A DNA stretch of 64,000 nt from an uncultured Pelosinus sp. (GTDB lineage: Bacteria > Bacillota > Negativicutes > UMGS1260), in contig URQW01000006.1 in the NCBI GenBank assembly GCA_900550105.1, positions 1 through 64,000 on the forward strand. Direction: 5' to 3'. Within the stretch, counting starts at the first letter, position 1. Each line of letters starts with the position of its first letter. A model generated the notes under the pieces. That model made no database searches. It had not been told where the DNA came from and was given only the letters and a program-made list of their open reading frames with translations. Below are positions 1-8,616 of this stretch, in pieces. The translations under genes were made by a program, and so were the position numbers.

Positions 1-264
1 ATCGGACATTTTTTCAAGCCGTACGCTTTATTTTTGCCCATTAATATTATTGAAGAATTAGCCAAGCCGATTACACTGTCTTTTCGTCTATTCGGAAATA
101 TTATTGCAGGGGAAGTTCTCCTCATTGTGCTTGGCATGTTGGTGCCGTACTTTGTTCCGACAATTTGGCTGGCTTTCAGTGTCTTTGTCGGTGTGATTCA
201 GGCTTTTATTTTCACCATGCTGACAATGTCTTACTTGTCAAACAGCTTAAATGACAACCACTAA
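1..264 (+). CDS. atpB: ATP synthase Fo subunit a, C-terminal part (cut by window start)
   Basis: Subunit a forms the stator half-channel that carries ions to the rotating c-ring. Reading frame 1 is open from the first base, so the gene begins upstream of the window. The visible part holds the family's conserved helix with the essential arginine (residues ITLSFRLFGNIIAGE) and a last transmembrane segment ending in SYLSNSL. It is followed 56 bp later by atpE, the standard atp operon order. The family assignment is secure; only about the last third is present. Confidence 0.93.
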   Translation: MGHFFKPYALFLPINIIEELAKPITLSFRLFGNIIAGEVLLIVLGMLVPYFVPTIWLAFSVFVGVIQAFIFTMLTMSYLSNSLNDNH

Positions 265-320
265 TGATTGAAAATAGACTTTTCTAAACAAAATGGAATG
301 AAAAAAAGGAGGAACTTATT

Positions 321-572
321 GTGGAACATGCAATTATTATCGCAGCTTCGGTTATCGGAGCAGGTTTAGCTATCGGTCTTTCCGCCATTGGCGCAGGTAT
401 TGGTGACGGTCTGGTTACGGCTAAAGCCGTAGAAGGTATGGCTAGACAGCCGGAAGCAAAAAGCACGATTCTTGTTAACATGCTGATCTCTGTTGGTTTG
501 ATCGAAGCATTGCCAATCATCGCTGTTGTTATTGCTTTCGTTTTGATGTTTGCCAACCCGTTTACGAAGTAA
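321..572 (+). CDS. atpE: ATP synthase Fo subunit c
   Basis: This 83-residue proteolipid is the c-ring monomer: two transmembrane hairpin helices joined by the polar loop ARQPEA. The GTG start follows a good AGGAGG site. The ion-binding carboxylate is Glu62 in LIEALP. The residues after it are Ala-Leu rather than the Ser-Thr of Na+-binding rings such as Ilyobacter tartaricus, which suggests H+ coupling. A second carboxylate, Asp29 in GIGDG, sits on helix 1 where Na+ rings have Gln32. The coupling ion is inferred, not shown. Confidence 0.96.
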   Translation: MEHAIIIAASVIGAGLAIGLSAIGAGIGDGLVTAKAVEGMARQPEAKSTILVNMLISVGLIEALPIIAVVIAFVLMFANPFTK

Positions 573-646
573 TCAAGAAAAGCGGTATAGGGCGACAGGC
601 TAGAGGGTCTGTCGCCTCCCTACACGCCTAAGGAGGAGGGGCCTCA

Positions 647-1150
647 TTGGTTGATATTGATGCGACGCTTATAGCGCAAATTATAAATTTCTTAATTCTT
701 GTGGCCATTCTGACCAAAGTCGCCTATAAGCCCCTTGTGGGAATGCTCAATGAACGGCAGCAGAAAATCGCCTCAGGTCTTGAGACGGCAGAGAAAGAAC
801 GCGCTGCAGCCGAAGCGTTGAAACAAGACTTAGAACGTCAGTTGGCGGCAGCTCGCAGCCAGGCACAGACTATTATTGACAAAGCTGAAAAATTTGCGGC
901 AGCAAAACGCGACGAAGAACTAGAAGTGACGCGTCAGGAATGCGCGAAACTGCTGAAAAATGCTCAGGAAGAAATTAGCCGCGAACGCGATAAAGCGATT
1001 AATGAAATGCGGCAAGAAGTCGTTGCTTTATCATTAGCAGCAGCTTCTAAAATTATCAGTGAAAACATGACAAATGAAGCAAATGCGAAACTTGTAGCGA
1101 ATTTCATTGATAAATTAGATGAAACGAAGACGGGTGGTCTGCCATGTTAG
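647..1150 (+). CDS. atpF: ATP synthase Fo subunit b
   Basis: Subunit b is the peripheral stalk that holds the F1 head to subunit a. The 167-residue protein has one N-terminal membrane segment (about residues 8-26), then a long charged coiled coil rich in Glu, Lys, Ala and Gln, as in the family. The start is TTG, about 7 bp after a strong AGGAGGAGGG site; no ATG fits. Its last codons overlap atpH by 7 bp, suggesting translational coupling. Confidence 0.94.
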   Translation: MVDIDATLIAQIINFLILVAILTKVAYKPLVGMLNERQQKIASGLETAEKERAAAEALKQDLERQLAAARSQAQTIIDKAEKFAAAKRDEELEVTRQECAKLLKNAQEEISRERDKAINEMRQEVVALSLAAASKIISENMTNEANAKLVANFIDKLDETKTGGLPC

Positions 1151-1710
1151 TACAGCAGCTTGCCCAAAAATATGCTCAAGCGATTTACGAGTTGGCCAAA
1201 GAAAAGGACGAGCTTGCTGCAGTAGAAGCGCAGCTTCAGATGGTGCAAAGCGCTGTAGCTGACAATAAAGAGCTGGCGACTTTTCTGTATCATCCACGCG
1301 TACCAGCTGAATCAAAAAAATCCTTGTTAAAGGAAGTTTTCGGTAAGGAAGTAACCCCGGAAGTTCTTCGCTTTCTCTTGCTTGTCGTTGACAAGCGTCG
1401 GGAGACTTTTTTACCGCAAATGATTCAGGAATTTATTAGCTTAGCAAATGAAGAACGTAATATTGCTATTGCTGAAGTAAAAACAGTTCTGCCCTTAAGC
1501 GAAGCAGAGCAGACTGCTTTGAAGCAAAAGCTTGAAGCCGTTATGGGCAAAACCATTGTACTGAAAGAACACATTGACGCTTCCATTATTGGCGGCATGA
1601 TCATTAAATTAGGCGATAAACTGATTGACGGCAGCGTAAAACGTCAGCTTGACCTTATGAAGTACGCACTGCTGCAATCGCAAGCGACGAAGATTGGGGT
1701 GACAAAGTAA
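1144..1710 (+). CDS. atpH: ATP synthase F1 subunit delta
   Basis: Subunit delta links the top of the F1 alpha/beta head to the b-subunit stalk. The protein is 188 residues, near the usual 180. It begins with the typical QKYAQAIYELA motif and ends with the conserved GGMIIKLGDKLIDGSVKRQL segment that binds the b C-terminus. It overlaps atpF and is followed after 2 bp by atpA. Confidence 0.95.
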   Translation: MLVQQLAQKYAQAIYELAKEKDELAAVEAQLQMVQSAVADNKELATFLYHPRVPAESKKSLLKEVFGKEVTPEVLRFLLLVVDKRRETFLPQMIQEFISLANEERNIAIAEVKTVLPLSEAEQTALKQKLEAVMGKTIVLKEHIDASIIGGMIIKLGDKLIDGSVKRQLDLMKYALLQSQATKIGVTK

Positions 1711-1712
1711 GT

Positions 1713-3242
1713 ATGAAAATGAGGCCAGAAGAAATTACGGCTATCATCAAACAGCAGATTGAAAACTATGAAGTCGACCTCAATGTTGATGATATTGGTA
1801 CAGTCATCGAGGTAGGCGACGGAATTGCTCGTATCCATGGCTTAGAAAAGGCTATGGCCGGTGAACTGTTAGAATTCCCCGGTAGCGTTTTCGGTATGGT
1901 TTTGAATCTGGAAGAAGATAATGTCGGCGCTGTTCTTATGAGCGGTGAAATGACGATTAAAGAAGGCGACACAGTGCGCCGTACCGGCCGCATCATGCAG
2001 GTTCCTGCTGGCGAAGCTATGGTAGGTCGTGTTGTCAATCCTTTGGGGCAGCCGATTGATGGTAAAGGCCCAATTGCAACAACGGAATTCCGTCCTGTAG
2101 AATTTAAAGCGCCTGGTATTGCTGATCGTAAAAGCGTTCACGAACCACTTCAGACAGGCTTAAAAGCAATTGACGCTCTTGTGCCAATCGGCCGGGGACA
2201 ACGTGAATTGATTATCGGTGACCGTGGTACTGGTAAAACAGCTGTTGCACTTGATACGATTATTAATCAAAAAGGCCAAGGCGTAATCTGCGTATATGTT
2301 GCGATTGGCCAAAAAGCTTCGACCGTAGCTCGCGTTGTGAAGACGCTGGAAGATCACGGCGCGATGGAATATACGATTGTTGTTGTTGCTACTGCTTCTG
2401 ACAGTGCACCGTTGCAATATATCGCTCCTTATGCCGGTGTTGCTATGGCAGAATATTTTATGTATAAAGGCGGCCATTGCCTCTGCGTTTATGACGATCT
2501 TTCCAAACAGGCAGCGGCTTATCGCGCCATGTCGCTTCTACTTCGCCGTCCGCCAGGACGTGAAGCTTATCCCGGTGACGTTTTCTATTTACACAGCCGT
2601 TTGTTAGAACGGGCTGCTAAATTATCCGATGAACTTGGCGCTGGTTCCATTACGGCTTTGCCGATTATTGAAACTTTGGCTGGTGACGTATCGGCCTATA
2701 TTCCGACTAACGTAATTTCCATTACAGATGGTCAGATTTTCCTTGAAAGCGAACTTTTCTATTCTGGTATCCGTCCAGCTATTAACGTGGGTCTGTCCGT
2801 ATCGCGTGTAGGCGGTAGTGCTCAGGTAAAAGCCATGAAGAGTGTAGCTGGTACGCTTCGCCTTGACTTGGCGCAGTATCGTGAAATGGCAGCTTTTGCT
2901 CAGTTCGGCAGTGATCTGGACAAAGCGACTAAAGCGTTAATTGACCGCGGCGACCGCATGACGGAAGTTTTGAAACAGCCCCAGTATGTGCCGATGCCTG
3001 TAGAAGAACAGGTGCTTGTAATCTATATGGCTGTTAACGGCTATCTTGATGATGTAGCTGTAGAAAATATTACGAAACTCGAACAGGATTACCTGAAATT
3101 CATGCGTACAAGCTATGCAGAAATCGGCAAATCGATTCGCGAGAAGAAGGTAATTGACAGCGAAACGGCAGCAGCGCTGAAAAAAGCCATTAAAGAATTC
3201 AAAGATACTTTTGTAAGCATTGAAGACAGTGCAGCGAGGTGA
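1713..3242 (+). CDS. atpA: ATP synthase F1 subunit alpha
   Basis: Alpha is the non-catalytic nucleotide-binding subunit of the F1 hexamer. The 509-residue protein carries the P-loop GDRGTGKT (about residues 171-178) and the conserved SVSRVGGSAQ segment near residue 365, which includes the arginine finger region. The start is ATG at 1713; an in-frame ATG two codons later is also possible. The length is normal for the family, and it lies in the standard delta-alpha-gamma-beta order. Confidence 0.97.
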   Translation: MKMRPEEITAIIKQQIENYEVDLNVDDIGTVIEVGDGIARIHGLEKAMAGELLEFPGSVFGMVLNLEEDNVGAVLMSGEMTIKEGDTVRRTGRIMQVPAGEAMVGRVVNPLGQPIDGKGPIATTEFRPVEFKAPGIADRKSVHEPLQTGLKAIDALVPIGRGQRELIIGDRGTGKTAVALDTIINQKGQGVICVYVAIGQKASTVARVVKTLEDHGAMEYTIVVVATASDSAPLQYIAPYAGVAMAEYFMYKGGHCLCVYDDLSKQAAAYRAMSLLLRRPPGREAYPGDVFYLHSRLLERAAKLSDELGAGSITALPIIETLAGDVSAYIPTNVISITDGQIFLESELFYSGIRPAINVGLSVSRVGGSAQVKAMKSVAGTLRLDLAQYREMAAFAQFGSDLDKATKALIDRGDRMTEVLKQPQYVPMPVEEQVLVIYMAVNGYLDDVAVENITKLEQDYLKFMRTSYAEIGKSIREKKVIDSETAAALKKAIKEFKDTFVSIEDSAAR

Positions 3243-3248
3243 TAACGG

Positions 3249-4109
3249 ATGCCTAGTACACAGGACATACGTCGTCGCATCAAAAGCGTAAAAAACATTC
3301 AGCAGATTACGAAGGCTATGAAGATGGTTGCTGCCGCCAGATTGCGCAAAGCGCAGGAGAAAGCAGCAGCTTCCCGGCCTTATACCGATAAAATCCGGGA
3401 AGTGCTAGAGAGTGTAACTGCGAATGCTCACGATATCTCTCATCCGCTGCTGGAATCGAGAGACGTAAAAAAAGTCTGCTATTTACTCATTAATGCGGAC
3501 AAAGGACTGGCTGGCGCTTATACGTCAAACTTAGTCCGGGAAGTTGTGCCGCGCCTTAAGAGTCATGATCATGTACAGCTCATTACGGTGGGCCGAAAAA
3601 TGCGTGATTATTTCCGGCGCCGCCACTATAGCATTGATCAGGAATTTATTGGATTCTCTGAAAAACCTTCCTATCAAAATGCTGTGGAACTTTCTCGCGC
3701 GGTAGCAGATGGTTTTGTAAAAGGCGAGTATGATGAAATTTATATGGCTTATACGCAGTTTTTATCGCCGCTGACCCAAAAGCCAACGGTTATAAAATTG
3801 TTGCCCATGACGCAACCAGAGGCAAAAGTAGAAGCGGACGGAAAGAGTACCGGGGAATATATTTTTGAACCGGATGCTGCCGCCGTTTTAGCGGAATTAT
3901 TGCCAAAATATCTTGAGTCTACCATTTATGGCGCTTTGCTGCAGTCGGCGGCAAGCGAATTAGGCGCACGAATGACGGCGATGGGATCGGCTACTGATAA
4001 TGCCCAGGAGCTTATAGCTAAGCTTGTCCTGAAATACAATCAAATTCGTCAGGCGAATATTACTCGCGAGATCAGTGAAATCGTGGGTGGCGCTGAAGCC
4101 ATTAAATAG
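3249..4109 (+). CDS. atpG: ATP synthase F1 subunit gamma
   Basis: Gamma is the central rotating shaft. The 286-residue protein has the paired N- and C-terminal helices that form the coiled coil. The N-terminus reads RRRIKSVKNIQQITKAMKMV, and the C-terminus has YNQIRQANITREISEIVGGA, both family hallmarks. It starts 6 bp after the atpA stop. Confidence 0.96.
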   Translation: MPSTQDIRRRIKSVKNIQQITKAMKMVAAARLRKAQEKAAASRPYTDKIREVLESVTANAHDISHPLLESRDVKKVCYLLINADKGLAGAYTSNLVREVVPRLKSHDHVQLITVGRKMRDYFRRRHYSIDQEFIGFSEKPSYQNAVELSRAVADGFVKGEYDEIYMAYTQFLSPLTQKPTVIKLLPMTQPEAKVEADGKSTGEYIFEPDAAAVLAELLPKYLESTIYGALLQSAASELGARMTAMGSATDNAQELIAKLVLKYNQIRQANITREISEIVGGAEAIK

Positions 4110-4133
4110 TGAATTTAAGGAGGGGGGAACCCT

Positions 4134-5543
4134 GTGAATATCGGAAAAGTGAAACAAGTAATTGGTCCTGTTGTAGATATTGAGTTTTCCCCCGAGCAGC
4201 TCCCTGCCATTTATAATGCCATTAAAATTCAGGGACAGTCGGATGGCGCTAAGCTGGATGTTACAGCTGAAGTCATGCAGCATTTGGGAGACAACACGGT
4301 TCGTGCTGTTGCCATGTCGTCTACGGACGGCCTGACACGCGGCATGGATGCAGTGGATACCGGTGCGCCGATTCAGATTCCTGTCGGTAAGGGAACGCTC
4401 GGTCGGGTATTTAACGTATTAGGAGAAGCCGTTGATAATAATCCGGCGGAAGTCGTAGCGGACGATCATTGGCCGATCCATCGGTCAGCTCCGAGCTTTG
4501 AAGATCAGGAAACTTCAACGCAGATTTTGGAAACAGGCATTAAGGTTGTTGACCTTATTGCTCCCTATTCCCGCGGTGGTAAAATCGGCCTCTTTGGCGG
4601 TGCTGGCGTAGGTAAAACTGTTTTGATCATGGAATTGATCAGAAACATTGCTACTGAGCATGGCGGTTATTCCGTGTTTGCTGGCGTAGGCGAACGTACC
4701 CGTGAAGGAAATGATCTCTGGTCAGAAATGAAAGAATCTGGCGTTATTGATAAAACAGCTCTCGTATACGGTCAGATGAATGAACCACCGGGAGCCAGAA
4801 TGCGCGTAGGCCTTACGGGCTTGACTATGGCGGAATATTTTCGTGATGTAGGCGGTCAGGACGTACTGCTGTTCGTTGATAATATTTTCCGTTTCATTCA
4901 GGCTGGTTCGGAAGTATCGGCTCTACTCGGCCGTATGCCTTCCGCTGTTGGTTACCAGCCAACGCTGGGTACTGACGTAGGTGCGCTGCAAGAACGTATT
5001 ACTTCTACGAAAAAAGGGTCCATCACTTCGGTTCAGGCTGTTTATGTGCCTGCCGATGACTTGACTGACCCGGCGCCAGCTGCGACATTTGCCCATCTTG
5101 ATGCAACGACAGTATTGTCGCGTCAGATTGCTGAGCTTGGTATTTATCCGGCTGTGGATCCGCTTGATTCCACGTCCCGTATTATGGACCCTAATATTTT
5201 AGGGGAAGAACATTACCGTGTAGCTCGCGGCGTACAAAAAATTCTGCAACGTTATAAAGAGTTGCAGGATATCATTGCCATCCTTGGTATGGAAGAGTTG
5301 TCGGAAGACGATAAGATCACTGTAGCAAGAGCTAGAAAAATTCAGCGTTTCTTAAGTCAGCCGTTCTTTGTGGCGGAAGTCTTCACGAACTCGCCAGGAA
5401 AATATGTATCACTGAAAGAAACGATTCGCGGCTTTAGCGAAATTTTAAGCGGCAAACATGATGATCTGCCAGAAGCAGCATTCAACATGGTTGGTACAAT
5501 TGACGAGGTTATCGAAAAGGCTCGTACTTTGAAGGGGGAATAA
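4134..5543 (+). CDS. atpD: ATP synthase F1 subunit beta
   Basis: Beta carries the catalytic nucleotide sites. The 469-residue protein has the Walker A loop GGAGVGKT (about residues 158-165), the catalytic glutamate in GVGERTREGN, the Walker B strand LLFVDNIFRF, and the DELSEED-loop equivalent MEELSEDD near residue 390. The GTG start follows an AAGGAGGGGGG ribosome-binding site. Confidence 0.98.
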   Translation: MNIGKVKQVIGPVVDIEFSPEQLPAIYNAIKIQGQSDGAKLDVTAEVMQHLGDNTVRAVAMSSTDGLTRGMDAVDTGAPIQIPVGKGTLGRVFNVLGEAVDNNPAEVVADDHWPIHRSAPSFEDQETSTQILETGIKVVDLIAPYSRGGKIGLFGGAGVGKTVLIMELIRNIATEHGGYSVFAGVGERTREGNDLWSEMKESGVIDKTALVYGQMNEPPGARMRVGLTGLTMAEYFRDVGGQDVLLFVDNIFRFIQAGSEVSALLGRMPSAVGYQPTLGTDVGALQERITSTKKGSITSVQAVYVPADDLTDPAPAATFAHLDATTVLSRQIAELGIYPAVDPLDSTSRIMDPNILGEEHYRVARGVQKILQRYKELQDIIAILGMEELSEDDKITVARARKIQRFLSQPFFVAEVFTNSPGKYVSLKETIRGFSEILSGKHDDLPEAAFNMVGTIDEVIEKARTLKGE

Positions 5544-5546
5544 GCA

Positions 5547-5963
5547 ATGGCCAGAACTGTTCGTGTGGACATTGTAACTCCTGACAAACTGGCTTATTCC
5601 GGTGATGTCAATATGGTAATTGCGCGGGCTACTGACGGCGATCTTGGCGTTCTGCCAGGCCATGTGCCGCTGATTGCCGCTCTAAATACGTGGCCACTGC
5701 GTCTGCTGACAGCAGATGGCGAACATCAAATTTCTCTTTGTGGCGGTTTCATCGAAGTGCAGCCGGAAAAGGTTACTATTTTGGCGAGTTGTGCCGAATT
5801 GCCCGAAGAAATTGATGTAGAAAGAGCTGAGGCGGCAAAGAAACGTGCGGAAGAACGTTTGAGTGCTGCTAGCAGCGAAGTGGATGAGGCAAGAGCTCAT
5901 GCTGCTTTATCTCGTGCGATAGTCCGGTTGAAAGTAGCTAGCTTTGGAGCGAAACATCATTAA
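5547..5963 (+). CDS. atpC: ATP synthase F1 subunit epsilon
   Basis: Epsilon couples the rotor to the c-ring and can inhibit ATP hydrolysis. The 138-residue protein has the N-terminal beta-sandwich with the conserved DGDLGVLPGHVPLIAAL segment and a C-terminal two-helix domain rich in Ala, Glu and Arg. It is the last gene of the operon and is followed by a strong terminator. Confidence 0.95.
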   Translation: MARTVRVDIVTPDKLAYSGDVNMVIARATDGDLGVLPGHVPLIAALNTWPLRLLTADGEHQISLCGGFIEVQPEKVTILASCAELPEEIDVERAEAAKKRAEERLSAASSEVDEARAHAALSRAIVRLKVASFGAKHH

Positions 5964-6000
5964 TTTCGCGCATCGTATATAATTTTTTCATGTCTTGTTT

Positions 6001-6052
6001 AAGAGGCTATGGCGTCATTTTTGCGAAAAAGTGACCTATAGCCTCTTTTTGG
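6001..6052 (+). terminator. Rho-independent terminator of the atp operon
   Basis: AAGAGGCTATGGCGTCA pairs with TGACCTATAGCCTCTT with few mismatches, A/T runs extend the stem around the loop, and a T-rich tail follows. It lies 38 bp after the atpC stop. Confidence 0.85.
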
Positions 6053-6095
6053 CTTTTCGCATATTCATTTCATAAAATGACAACAATATAAATAC

Positions 6096-6125
6096 TTGCC
6101 TGTCGGGCTTGCTTAATGGTAAACT
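6096..6125 (+). promoter_or_regulatory. Candidate sigma-A promoter for murA
   Basis: TTGCCT (6096-6101) and TAAACT (6120-6125) are separated by 18 bp, downstream of the atp terminator and about 50 bp before the murA start. The match is moderate. Confidence 0.4.
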
Positions 6126-6177
6126 AGATAAGAATGACTCAACGAACGCGCAGTGAGTTGGCGTAGGAGGAACTTTT

Positions 6178-7446
6178 GTGGAAAAACTAGTTATCAGGGG
6201 CGGTAATAAATTAGCAGGACGAGTGAAAATCAGCGGAGCGAAAAATGCCGTACTACCTGTTATTGCAGCTTCCCTTCTGGGAACCACTCCGAGTACACTG
6301 GAAGAGATTCCTGATTTGGAAGATGTACGGACGATCAGCGCCGTTTTAAAAACCTTGGGTGTCAAGGTAGATGCAAGTGAAGCGGCGACGCTTCATATTG
6401 ACAGCACTCATATATCGACAGTAGAAGCACCTTATGAACTGGTGCGAAAAATGCGAGCTTCTTTTTTGATTATGGGGCCGCTTTTAGCTCGTTTTGGCAA
6501 AGCGAAAATTTCGTTGCCAGGCGGCTGTGCGATTGGAACTCGTCCAATTGATCTTCACTTAAAAGGGTTTGAAGCTCTAGGAGCGAAGATCGAGTTAGGT
6601 CATGGCTTTATTGAGGCGGCAGCACCTCCCAGTGGCCTGGTTGGCGCGCGCATTTATTTGGATTTTCCTAGTGTTGGCGCTACGGAAAACTTAATGATGG
6701 CGGCAAGCCTTGCTTCTGGACAGACTATTATTGAAAATCCGGCGGAAGAACCGGAAATTGTTGATTTAGCAAATTACTTAAATGCCATGGGCGCGAAGGT
6801 GCGCGGTGCTGGCACAAATGTCATTAAGATTAATGGTGTAAAAGAATTGCGTGGCGCTGTTCATGCCGTAATTCCTGACCGCATTGAAGCCGGGACTTAT
6901 ATGGTAGCTGCGGCGATGACAGGCGGCGAAGTTCGGATTGACAATGTTTTGACAGAGCATTTAAAACCAGTCATTGCCAAACTAAAAGAAGCTGGAATTC
7001 AGCTTGAAGAAGACACGAATGGTGTATGGGTTCGCGGCAATAACCGTCGCTCGATTCGTGCTGTTGATATTAAGACATTGCCATATCCCGGTTTTCCAAC
7101 AGATATGCAAGCTCAGTTTATGGCTCTGATGACAGTCGCTGGTGGTACAAGTGTTGTCACAGAAACTGTCTTTGAAAATCGCTTTATGCATGTGGACGAA
7201 CTAAAACGTATGGGTGCAAATATCAAGATAGAAGGCCGCAGTGCTTTGGTGGAAGGCGTAGAACGTCTAACAGGCTGTGAAGTGAAAGCGACAGATCTTC
7301 GAGCTGGCGCGGCGCTTGTCCTAGCGGCACTTGTTGCTGATGGGGCGACGGAAATCTCTTATATTCACCATATTGATCGCGGTTATGATGATATTGTCAA
7401 CAAGCTGCGCGGATTGGGCGCCGATATTTCCCGGGTTGATCGATAA
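6178..7446 (+). CDS. murA: UDP-N-acetylglucosamine 1-carboxyvinyltransferase MurA
   Basis: MurA transfers enolpyruvate from PEP to UDP-GlcNAc, the first committed step of peptidoglycan synthesis in the cytosol. The 422-residue protein has Lys22-Asn23 in GAKNAVLP and the catalytic Cys117 in GGCAIGTRPID. A cysteine here is the fosfomycin-sensitive form. GTG start after GTAGGAGGAA. The order atpC-murA-spoIID-spoIIQ-spoIIID-mbl is close to that of Bacillus subtilis, where the corresponding copy is murAA. Confidence 0.97.
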   Translation: MEKLVIRGGNKLAGRVKISGAKNAVLPVIAASLLGTTPSTLEEIPDLEDVRTISAVLKTLGVKVDASEAATLHIDSTHISTVEAPYELVRKMRASFLIMGPLLARFGKAKISLPGGCAIGTRPIDLHLKGFEALGAKIELGHGFIEAAAPPSGLVGARIYLDFPSVGATENLMMAASLASGQTIIENPAEEPEIVDLANYLNAMGAKVRGAGTNVIKINGVKELRGAVHAVIPDRIEAGTYMVAAAMTGGEVRIDNVLTEHLKPVIAKLKEAGIQLEEDTNGVWVRGNNRRSIRAVDIKTLPYPGFPTDMQAQFMALMTVAGGTSVVTETVFENRFMHVDELKRMGANIKIEGRSALVEGVERLTGCEVKATDLRAGAALVLAALVADGATEISYIHHIDRGYDDIVNKLRGLGADISRVDR

Positions 7447-7465
7447 CGAGAGAATATGTATGAAG

Positions 7466-7500
7466 ATACTTCCTGCTAATAGCAGGAAGTATTTTTTTTA
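7466..7500 (+). terminator. Rho-independent terminator after murA
   Basis: A perfect 12-bp stem, ATACTTCCTGCT (7466-7477) with AGCAGGAAGTAT (7481-7492), has a 3-nt loop and is followed by a T run. Confidence 0.92.
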
Positions 7501-7517
7501 TTTTGGCTTCATAGAAT
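7489..7517 (+). promoter_or_regulatory. Candidate sigma-E promoter for spoIID
   Basis: CATAGAAT (7510-7517) matches the sigma-E -10 consensus CATACAnT at all but one position. GTATTTT (7489-7495) lies 14 bp upstream as a weaker -35. spoIID is a known sigma-E gene in spore formers. The -35 overlaps the T run of the murA terminator. Confidence 0.5.
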
Positions 7518-7562
7518 GAAAGGAACCGGAAAATGGGGGTCTTGAAAGGAGGATGATGAGGG

Positions 7563-8555
7563 GTGAAAACAGCCCTGAAAATATTAATTGGCGGACTGAT
7601 TGTGCTCTTACTTCTTCCGGCGCTGATTGTTTATGGCCCTCGCGTTAAAATGCCTTTTTCTATGCCTTTTGGCAGCTATAATGAGCATATTACAGTGCGA
7701 TTGTATCAGGCCGAAGTACAGAAAATTATCGATTTGGATCTGGAAGATTATGTAGCTGGTGTTGTGGCTGCTGAGATGCCAGCTGAATTTGAGAGCGAAG
7801 CGTTAGCGGCGCAGGCTGTTGCGGCTCGAACTTATGCAGTCAGGACTTTGAAAATTTTTGGCGGCAAGGGAGCGCCAGATCATCCTGGCGCCGATATTAG
7901 CAGCGATTACCGAGAGGGACAGGCTTGGATCAGCGAAGCAGAACGAAAAAAACGCTGGCAAGGACAATATGAGGCTAAGAATAGCAAAATAAAAGCGGCT
8001 GTAGCGAAAACAGCGGGAATGATTTTAACCTATGAAGGCGAACCGATTCATGCAGTCTTTCACTCTACCGCGGGTCCGAAAACGGCAAGTTCTAGAGAAG
8101 TATGGGGAAGTGACTATCCTTATCTTGTCAGTGTAACGAATAATTGGGACAGGCAGTCGCCGCGCTATCAAGAAGATAAAGAATATACTTTGCGGCAACT
8201 GCAAGATTGCCTTGGCGTTAATAAAGGCAGCATAGCCGCTTTTGGTCAGAGTGCTGCTAAACCGACAGACGTGCATATTCTTAGCTTGACTGAATCAGGC
8301 AGAGTAGACAAAGTCCGTTTTGGCGATAAGGTTTTGACTGGCCAGGAAGTTCGGGAAAAGCTAGGACTTCGTTCCACTAATTTTACTGTTACCGTAACGA
8401 AAGATTCGTATATTTTTCATACGACAGGCTACGGTCACGGCGTAGGCCTTTCTCAGTACGGCGCCGATGGGATGGCTAAGGCTGGTTATGATTACAAACA
8501 AATTCTGCTATTTTATTATCCCAAGACATTGCTTAGCGCATTGCAGGGCGGTTAA
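7563..8555 (+). CDS. spoIID: Stage II sporulation protein D (peptidoglycan lytic transglycosylase)
   Basis: SpoIID works with SpoIIM and SpoIIP in the mother cell during engulfment and cleaves glycan strands as a lytic transglycosylase. The 330-residue protein has an N-terminal membrane anchor (about residues 5-24). The family motif DYVAGVVAAEMPAEFE contains the presumed catalytic glutamate, followed by ALAAQAVAARTYAVR. The C-terminus has GYGHGVGLSQYGADGMA. GTG start after AAAGGAGG. A sigma-E-like promoter lies upstream. Confidence 0.96.
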   Translation: MKTALKILIGGLIVLLLLPALIVYGPRVKMPFSMPFGSYNEHITVRLYQAEVQKIIDLDLEDYVAGVVAAEMPAEFESEALAAQAVAARTYAVRTLKIFGGKGAPDHPGADISSDYREGQAWISEAERKKRWQGQYEAKNSKIKAAVAKTAGMILTYEGEPIHAVFHSTAGPKTASSREVWGSDYPYLVSVTNNWDRQSPRYQEDKEYTLRQLQDCLGVNKGSIAAFGQSAAKPTDVHILSLTESGRVDKVRFGDKVLTGQEVREKLGLRSTNFTVTVTKDSYIFHTTGYGHGVGLSQYGADGMAKAGYDYKQILLFYYPKTLLSALQGG

Positions 8556-8568
8556 GTCTGCCTCTTAT

Positions 8569-8598
8569 GCATAAACAAGGGAGATTTTGGATAGCCTA
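8569..8598 (+). promoter_or_regulatory. Weak candidate sigma-F promoter for spoIIQ
   Basis: GCATA (8569-8573) fits the sigma-F -35 pattern GYWTA. It lies 15 bp before GGATAGCCTA (8589-8598), a partial match to the sigma-F -10. If real, transcription starts after the TTG at 8587, favouring the GTG start at 8617. Confidence 0.3.
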
Positions 8599-8616
8599 CA
8601 GCCAGAGGTGATCGCT

